The notes under the pieces: generated by a model
The model's input: only the letters and a program-made list of their open reading frames with translations
The model's database searches: none
What the model was told of the DNA's origin: nothing
Shown here: positions 52,170 to 61,100 of the stretch, piece after piece
Layout: each line of letters opens with the position of its first letter
Position numbering within the stretch: the first letter of the stretch is position 1
Origin: Aurelia coerulea
Taxonomy: Eukaryota > Cnidaria > Scyphozoa > Semaeostomeae > Ulmaridae
Direction: 5' to 3'
Length of the DNA: 64,000 nt
NCBI GenBank assembly: GCA_039566865.1
Contig: CM076960.1
Location: 19,264,501 to 19,328,500, forward strand
Program-made: the position numbers and the translations under genes

Positions 52170-55100
52170 ACTTTATTAATGATTTCTGATGGTGATTATT
52201 GTGATTTGCAGTGATTAATCACTGACCATTGTTTGATTGATTGATTGTTGATTAATGATTTCTCATTGTGATTATTATGATTTGCAGTGGTTAATCATAG
52301 ATTATTGATTGATCGATGCATTGATTGATTGATTGATTATTCCTTCATTTAATGCTCTATCTCATTTCTATAGATCGCTGATAATGAATAGATTGAAAGA
52401 GTTGCCTAACCTAAGCGGATGTGATAAACTTACAGACCTGTGAGATTTTTAATATTTTTTTCCTTTCATTGACTCCTTCTGATACTATCCAGACAAAAGG
52501 ATTTTCCAACTATGTTTACATATGGCAGTAACTGCAAAACATGGCCTGGAATTTCTTGCTGGTATACGTTCTAAGTCCTCAATTTCCAATCTCAATGGTG
52601 TACCAGAAATGTGTCGAAGTATGATTTTGTTTTATTTAGCTATTAAGGACCCCTTTTGCCACAAGTCTCCTGGTCAGAGGCCTTTTGGACCCCCCTTCTT
52701 ATAGCCTTCTATAATCCTGCCCTCAAGTCAATGATGCATCTGCCGGAGGGGCAAGTTACTCCACAAATTTTGTACACTTCCGTAAAAAATTCTAAAAATC
52801 CCAAAAATCGCTAAATATTGTAAAATGTCTAATCTGCACAAAATTTTAGAAATTCTGAAGAAAATCCTGAAAATCTTCGATAATCCAAAAATTCCATGAA
52901 ATCTCACTCGATAGTTGATGCAAATTCTCAAAAATCTTTGGACAATCCTTTGAAAATCTCAAATCATTTGAATCCTGCAAAATCTTGCAAAATTTTGAAC
53001 GATTCTGAACAATCTTTAAATTTTGAAATTATTTATTATTGTCTCGAAAAAGTCTTAAAAGTTCTAAAAATCTTTGAAGATCTCAGAAAGAGTCTCTCCT
53101 GAGATATTTCTAAAATCTCAACATCTCGTACACTATTTTTGCAGTGATTTCCCCCTCGCATCTTCCTATAAAGGCATCGTTTAACTTCATATTGAGCCAT
53201 AGTTAAAAGAAAAATGGTATTGAACATTATTTGTAGCACTTTGATTTCATTTCTTTTAGTGATCTGTACAGCAATCAAATTGAAATATTTGCTCATAATG
53301 TCTCAAAGCTGCCAAAGTCCTTGAAGAGAATGTAAGTATAATGTTATCTTATTTCTTGTTGATTCATTTTCTTTCCATATTTTCTCCCATAAGTCGATCG
53401 TGTTTTTGTCATTCTTTGATGGTAGATGGTTACATGCATGGTTACACGACTATATGTATGGTTACATGTTTTCACATGGATGGTAAATGGTTACAGGCAT
53501 GGTTACATGAATACATGCATGGTTACATGTTTTCATTGATGGCAAATGGTTGCATGTAATTAGAGAACAAAAAGAACTGCACGATTCAAAACCAAAGAAA
53601 TTTTTGAAATCTCTTGAGTTATTTTTAGATCTGTTTATTTTAGTCAAGGAAATCCTTTGAATGTTTTTACATTATTTTCATTTGTTTCCTGTATCGCACC
53701 ATATTATTAAGGGGGTACTTGCTTTGTGCCTAAGACTGGAAAGGTTTAGCAACTTTTAGGAACTCTTAAGAAACTCGTAAGAAACTCAAAAAGTCTGATA
53801 AGACTGCGTTCACGCGATACCGGGACAATGTGAAAACGGTGAAAATGTGACGGATAGGCCTCACATTCACACGCAAACGGCATATTTTATGTCTGCAGAT
53901 ATTGCAAATGGAAAATTTCGAGAACGGAATTCTAACCAGCACATTTTGAAAATAGCATTCGAACACTCGAAAACGATGAAATTGAACATTTTCCAACGCT
54001 TTCAGCAAGAGACTGATCAATTCTTAATGTGTAGGTACGTTTCCTTGGTATCAGATTCTTGGGGAGATTGCAACTAATTTGTTTCCCTCAAATTTCATAC
54101 CGTTTTCAAATTGTGCCGTATTGTGAGAACGTAGATAGTCTTGGTCTCGTACATAATATACATGAAGTACACTTACCTGTTGGAGATGCAAGATATTTCC
54201 CTTTTATTGACTCTACATATCTACACATTCAATCTTGAATTACTGTCTATTTTCAGCAACCTCATCAGCAACAAAATATACAAGATACCTGAAAAATTAT
54301 TCGATCTTCCAAATCTTGAATATATGTGAGTTTCCATTCCTATCATGTTTTAATCTTCGACTCTTATTTTCACAATCGTAAGACTCACTCTGCTGTTAGT
54401 TTTAGTGTGATTTGTTTCAATCTTACATCTTTTTATTTTGAACACCTGCTATTTTTCTAACAGATCAAATTTCAAATCAGACAATTATGTTTTCTTGTGG
54501 ATTACGATGTTTCTTATGACATATTGCCTGATATCTATTGATTTATGTAATTTGCTATGTGGATTTCTTATTGGCTATTGAAATATCTCTTTATTTGTAT
54601 AACGATTTAGGCATGTATAATGACAGTTTTGAAACACGAAATAGACCTTTTAGCTATTCTTCTAGACTTGCTCCAAGTCTCGTTCGTTATCTTATTCAGG
54701 CCTACTCGGTTGGCCAGCAGGCCAGCACCAGCAGAGAGCTGCGAAGTGGATCGCTTTGCTCGCTCCACTTTCGCAGCTCACTGCCAACCGAGAAGGCCCA
54801 AATAAGATAACGAACGAGACTTGGAGCAAGAGCAAGTCTACTATTCTACAAAAGGGTCTGGATTGAGTGATAGTTTTATACATTGTTATACGAGAGGTTC
54901 GATCGAATAGCGTGAGAAATTCGATCATTTTTGTGCACATTCGAGCATTCTACGAAGTGCATAAAGATATCGTTCGATTTGGATCCTTTTTTAGAATAGC
55001 TACAAGGTTTTATACATCCTTGTTTCGTTCTGTTGAATCTCTTTTTTTTAAACGAAACTTTATTTCTTTGTTATGTTTCTTCCATTTCAATGATTTTTAT

Positions 55101-58100
55101 TGCAATACGTGCTTACATCTTGTTGATTGTTTTCTTTAATGAATATCTAATCATATTTTTAGTGGCTTGAGTTTGAATCAGATGCCTGTCTTCCCAAAGA
55201 ATGCTTTCTTCAACAACACAAACCTGAAATTCATGTAAGTTTTTCATGTATAGCGTAAACTTTAAAATCTGCTTCCATCATCTTGAATCATTCCATCATC
55301 TTGCATCATCATCGAGCGCCTCTGCATTTGCCTGTAGAATGGTGTAAAGTACTCACTAATGGTCTAAAATTGATAGCCCATCTTCTCGATCTTGAAACTT
55401 AATCTTTGAAAGAAATTTTTGACAATATAAAGGTTAGCTATTGTGTGATACTACCCTAAATCTGAAAATCTAGTGGAATCCTTGTAACAGAGCCTCAAAC
55501 TTCAGAATAGAAAATGAAAGCTATGTTTCCCAAAAAAAACTTTCTTTTCTTTCCTATTCCTCTCCCTCTTTCGCTACATCCCCCGCAGAAGTATCGGAAT
55601 TTTTCCACAGCGGAAGAACATAAGCCCACCTGTGGTGTCTAACTACCCATGATATCTATCAGCTGACTTGAGGAGAAATTGATATATTGTTTTTATTCTT
55701 CACAGATCAGTAGACCTGTGGTGTCTAACTACCCATGATATCTATCAGCTGACTTGAGGAGAAATTGATATATTGTTTTTATTCTTCACAGATCAGTAGA
55801 TGCAAATCATATTAAATCGATTTCAAAAAGTGATTTGGCACCACTTTCATTGAACAATTCGAACCTGTTGCATCTGTAAGTATGTCCTCTGTTCTTTGAA
55901 CTTTGCTTGACCTTTGCTTTTTGACTGTTGAACTTTGACTTTAGAACCTCTCTTCTTTTACAAGATGATCTCAGCTACAGATAAGTTGCTAATGATTGCA
56001 CGACTGATCATCGAGTTCAAACTGCCATGAAAATATTATCTTACGATATGAAATTTTTTTTAATGAAAAAGCCACCAACAATAGCATTGGAAGTTAATTC
56101 ATAATAGACCTTTAAACCGTTGTGCAGATGCCTCCGGATCGAGCGGTACTTAAATTTTGCAAAAAATCAGATTAAATTTCGAATGTGCACGATAGTGATG
56201 GGAACTCTTGTGCCGCTCAGTTGAACCAAAACGTACTCTCCTCCGCCGGATTCTAGTTCCACAGTCCATGGTTCTTGGTTCCGTAGTTCCGTGGTCCGCA
56301 ATAACGTATCAACATATCGCCAGAACCAGATCCAGAGTCTACTGTACCATTTCTTTCTGTTTGTGTTGTAATGTAATCGACGAGGGCCATTTGACAGTTG
56401 CAACTTTTTCTGGTTTTGTTTACTTTTTGTACCGGGTGCGCCAAAATAAACTATGCACGTTTGGCAGGCCACAATAAATCGTACACTAGACCGATTTTGA
56501 AGATTTATGACTTAATCGTTAGCAGAAAGCCTGAATTAGATACTGGGATTTTTTGCAAATTTTTTCATTTTCAGTTTTTAGAGCTAGAAGCGAGTTTCCT
56601 AAAATTTTAGTTTTCGAAAACACTGAAAACGATAAAAAAATATCGATCAAGTTTTCTAAAGAATCGACATGAATGGACAAAGAGAGAACTTTTTCGTGGT
56701 GATTTGCGATTTAGAAATTGTAATCTGCTGTACGAGAGTTCGTGCTAAACCCCCAAATCCCCCTGAAAACGTTTTCTCTTTGTTCATTCATGTTGAATCT
56801 TTTAAAATTTGATCGACGTTTTTTATCGTTGTCAATGTTTTCGAAAACGACCATTTTAAGAAACTCGCTTCCAGCTCTAAAAACTGAGAACGGAAAAATT
56901 TGCAAAAAGTCCTAGAATCTAATTCAGGTTTTCTGCTAAAGATTAAGTCATAAATCGTCAAAATCGGTCCAGTGTAAGATTTATTGTGGCCTGCCAAACG
57001 TGCATAGTTTATTTTGGCGTACCCAGTAGTTATGGAATAAATATTTTGCAGGAATTTGAGCAATAATGAGATCAATTATATTGAGCAAGGAGCTTTATCA
57101 CAGATGATACATCTGAAAATTTTGTAAGTCAGCTCATCATTACAAACAAACGTAGTAAATTAGATCGCTTTTATTATTCTGTTTTGAATTTTTTTTTTCA
57201 TGTGAGTTCTCCTAAAATTTACAATCTACTAACAAACATTAAAGGGGCTCCGTCGTCGAAATGTAAACAAAACGATGATTTTGCAGTTTTTTGAAAGGTG
57301 ATATCACACAGGAATTTTGTATTTTTTTTTCAAAATGAAAGTTGCTGTTTGGGCATTAATCCTTGTACTTGACTAAGGAACAAACCAAACATTCATATCT
57401 TCTACGATTGCTCGGATATAAGTGGATTTTTAACGGTCACTTTTTTGTGGCTTGGGTGAAGCCACCAAACAAATTGCAGAGAACAATGGATGAACAATGG
57501 ATAGTCCCCGACACGTGCGAGTTTACGGATTTGTTTACTGTTTGACGACGGAGCCCCTTTTAACGTTACGAGACAATAGCACAAGGAGCACGAAAATACA
57601 TCGCAACCCTGAATTGTGAGATATATCGTACCAAAGATCTGCTGAATCTGCTAATTCTTCGTCGTTCGATGGATTTTATGTTAGAATTAGTTGACGACGG
57701 AGATAAATAGCTAACTCAAGAGCTGCATATGCATGTCTAAAATTACCCTATTGTATTTGATGATTTCGACTCGTTCGTGGATATTGTCTAGCTAGAGGAA
57801 CAATAGCATGTGTCAGCGTTTTATTTGTCCTATTTATAGATTATCTCTACTTTGCTCCGTCAATTAAATTTAAGAAAGAGAAAAGATACCAAACAGCTAA
57901 ATCAATTTTTACGTCAGAAAGTTATAGTTAATTTTTGTTCAAATGAAAATTCATTTTCAGGGAGCTGCATAATAATACGTTTGAGAAGATTGAGCCCGGA
58001 ATTTTTGAAGGCGTTCCAGAATTATTACATATGTAAGTATTAAAACTTTCTGCCTTTATTTGTATTCCTTCAGTGATGAAGATTTTTCTACAGCCTTTTA

Positions 58101-61100
58101 TTAGTACCGGTGATTCTAACGCCACCAAATCGAACGTTTCGTATGAAAATGTATAAAGATATCGCTGGATCCAGATTCTTTCTGCAGGGTGAACCAGAAA
58201 AAAGTTCCCACTTTTGAAAATTCATAGCATCAAGAGTACTGGATGGATTGGAATGAATCAACATTTGCTTGAAAGCCAAAAGATCGAAGTATTTTTGTGA
58301 TTTTTCTCGTCTTCTTACGAGTACTGGAAAAATTAGTAAATTCAATTGGTAAAATACTTCGATCTTTTGGCTTTCAACTAGAATTTGAATCATTCAAATC
58401 CATGAAGTACTTATAGTGCTACGAATTTTCGAAAGTGGGAACTTTTTTCTGGCTCACCCCGTAGAATAGCTAAAAGGTCTATTTACCAACACGATTTGCT
58501 TTAACATCATTGAAACAGTTGCCTTTCAAACGAGTAGTACTTTAAGTAAGAGAATTATTGCACCGAGCGGGTGGCCTAAAATCATGGTTAGTCGTTAATT
58601 TTTTTCAAGTTATCGTCAAATCTTCCATTTTGTTGATTCCCACAAATGCTGTAGAAATAATAACTTTTTAAATCCATGCAGAAGAAAGATTATGATAACA
58701 TCGCTCGACACAGTCATCTTAATCTTAGATGAAACAAAAATAGATTTTGAGGTCATCTGCCAATAAAGGTTTGAAAAAGGATTTAAGGTCATAAAATGCC
58801 AAAAATAAAAACCCTGAAACACGACCATCTGCCAGCATAGCCCATTTTTTATCTTAAATATTATTTTCATTTAATACCGGTTGAGTCAATAAAAAGGCCC
58901 TGTTTTTGGAAAAAATCTGCTCCCTGAATGTCAAAGCAATATTATTGAAAACTGTCTTGTCTTATTCCCGATATGTCCAATTAGGTTCAGTAATTTACCC
59001 GGATGTAATCGGCCATTCCTTCCCATCGATATGGGAGATTTTCTGCAGAAAGCCCCTTTCGAAAACCTGCAAAAAAGAATCAAAAAGATGAGCAATATTT
59101 CCTTTGTTTTGAATCTTAGCAATAATGACATTTTGATACATTCATGTCTTTTGTCCTCTTGGGAAAATGGAATTCCTCTGAATAACAAGGACAGATAAAG
59201 TTACAATAGAATTCGCTACTTTTCATTCACACCTAGATACAAAGCAATTTGTGATTGCAGACAAAGGTAATTCCATGCTCGGTTGGTTAAGACATAAACA
59301 AAAACAAAGCAAGACGCAAATATTGCCGTGAAACTCGGGTCGCTAGCGCGCTCGTTGTGCATTTCAGAAATGGTTTTCAAGAGCAAATATTAGCACATAT
59401 CGAAAGAAGAAGGATCTAAACTTCTGCCTCGGGCATTTTATTTATTTTGTGCAGAAGCCAATTGGGAGGGGATTCAATTCTCGTACTTTTTAGGTGTAAT
59501 TAAAACACTTAACTGCTCAGCTTCTGTACGAAAAAAATGAAATGCCCGAGGCAGAAGTTTAGATATATCCTTCTTCTCTGGATATGTGCTACTATTTGCT
59601 CTTAAGAACCATTTCTGGAATGCACAACGACCGATCTAGCGACCCGAGTTTCAGGGCAATTTTTGCGGCTTGCTTTGTTTTTGTTTATGTCTTGACCAAC
59701 CGAGCATGGAATTCCCTTTGTCTGCAATCACAAATTGCTTTGTATCTAGGTGTCAATAAAAAGTAACGAGTCCTATTGTAACATTATCTGTCCTTGTTCC
59801 CCTGAATAAGTTATTCATACTAGGGGGAAGACTTTTTCATTCCCCCAAGAGGATAGCACGTGCTAAAGCATGCTCAAGTCATTGCTGTAAGGTAAACATG
59901 ACAGAAATTTGCTAATGATTTTAGAACGTTTTTTAAGCTTTCTCGAAGGGGATTTTTTCAGAAAATCCTTTGTAGAATCTGAACGGAGTGACCGATTTCA
60001 GCGAGGAAAAATTCTAAGAATAGTTGAACATGTTGATAATTCGATCAGATATTGCTAAATATCATAGTTTATATACTCAGGGAGCAGTGGCCTTTCAAAC
60101 ACCGGGCCTTTCTTGACTTCTTTTTTTTTCTATCAAGATTAAAAAACTACAATATTTATACTTACATTACACTGTACCATCCATAGTGAAGAAAGACATA
60201 AAGTCACCGGGTCTTCACTATGGATGGTACTTACAATTCAAATTAATTTTCAATACACAAAACAAAGAACAAAAACGACAAAATCAAAGATACATTACAC
60301 AAAACAGACAACAAAACAACAAAGCTAAGGCAGATTACTGGTTAAAAAGGAAGATTTGAACTTTTAAACTCGTAGGTGTAAAACGAGAAAAAACAAATTT
60401 CTTGACTCACCCGGTGGAACGCTTGTGTTACGCCGTTATGAGAATGTTTGATTATTAGCTGAAGGGGTATTCATGTACGAATAATAATATCAATGAATAT
60501 ATCAATCAACGAATCAATTAATCAATGAATCAATGAATCAATGAATCGACATTATCCAGTGGTTCTTCAACGACCAAATTTTGTTTGGGCAAGACGATAT
60601 ATCAATGATTTTGACTGATTATTGAAGCATATTGATATCTGCATGGAAATCAAATCTTTAAAAACATTGCACGATTGGTTGATGCATCGTTCGTTAGATT
60701 TAATGACTCGAGAAGAACTTCAGGTATTTGGTTATAAGTGTTCACTGTTTGGTTATGTAACTGATGATTTTAAAATGGCCGCCGTTTATTTTTAGTGATA
60801 TGAACAACAACAAAGTCAAGGAGCTCACTGCAGATTCATTCAAAGACCTACCAAAGCTGAAATCATTGTAAGTAGAGCGATATATTTCTTCGCGTATATT
60901 AAAACTGCAAATTAAAAAAAATGTCTTTGCTTTTTAAATTCAGTTAGGGTTGTTTCTAAACTTTTGAAAAATTGAGCCTACCGTTTCTTAGGGACAGGGC
61001 AAAATTTATTATCTTACATGGCCGGTGGAGAAAAAGAATTCTTGCAAAAAAATCTGCTCGCCCTGTATGAAATTATTGCCAAAAAACCAACTGCCCCGTT

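Noticed and set aside
53847..54077. 76-residue plus-strand frame in LRR intron 5
   Set aside because: It is in an intron, lacks LRR pattern and phase-2 borders; probably part of an unclassified repeat.
56167..56472. 101-residue minus-strand frame
   Set aside because: Overlaps the end of the mariner-like MITE and other frames on both strands; no domain.
57239..57562. piggyBac origin of the TTAA-flanked MITEs
   Set aside because: TTAA can be read at both ends, but the ends are not the usual CCC-type piggyBac termini, and a symmetrical element is obtained with a 3-bp TTA; left as PIF/Harbinger-like.
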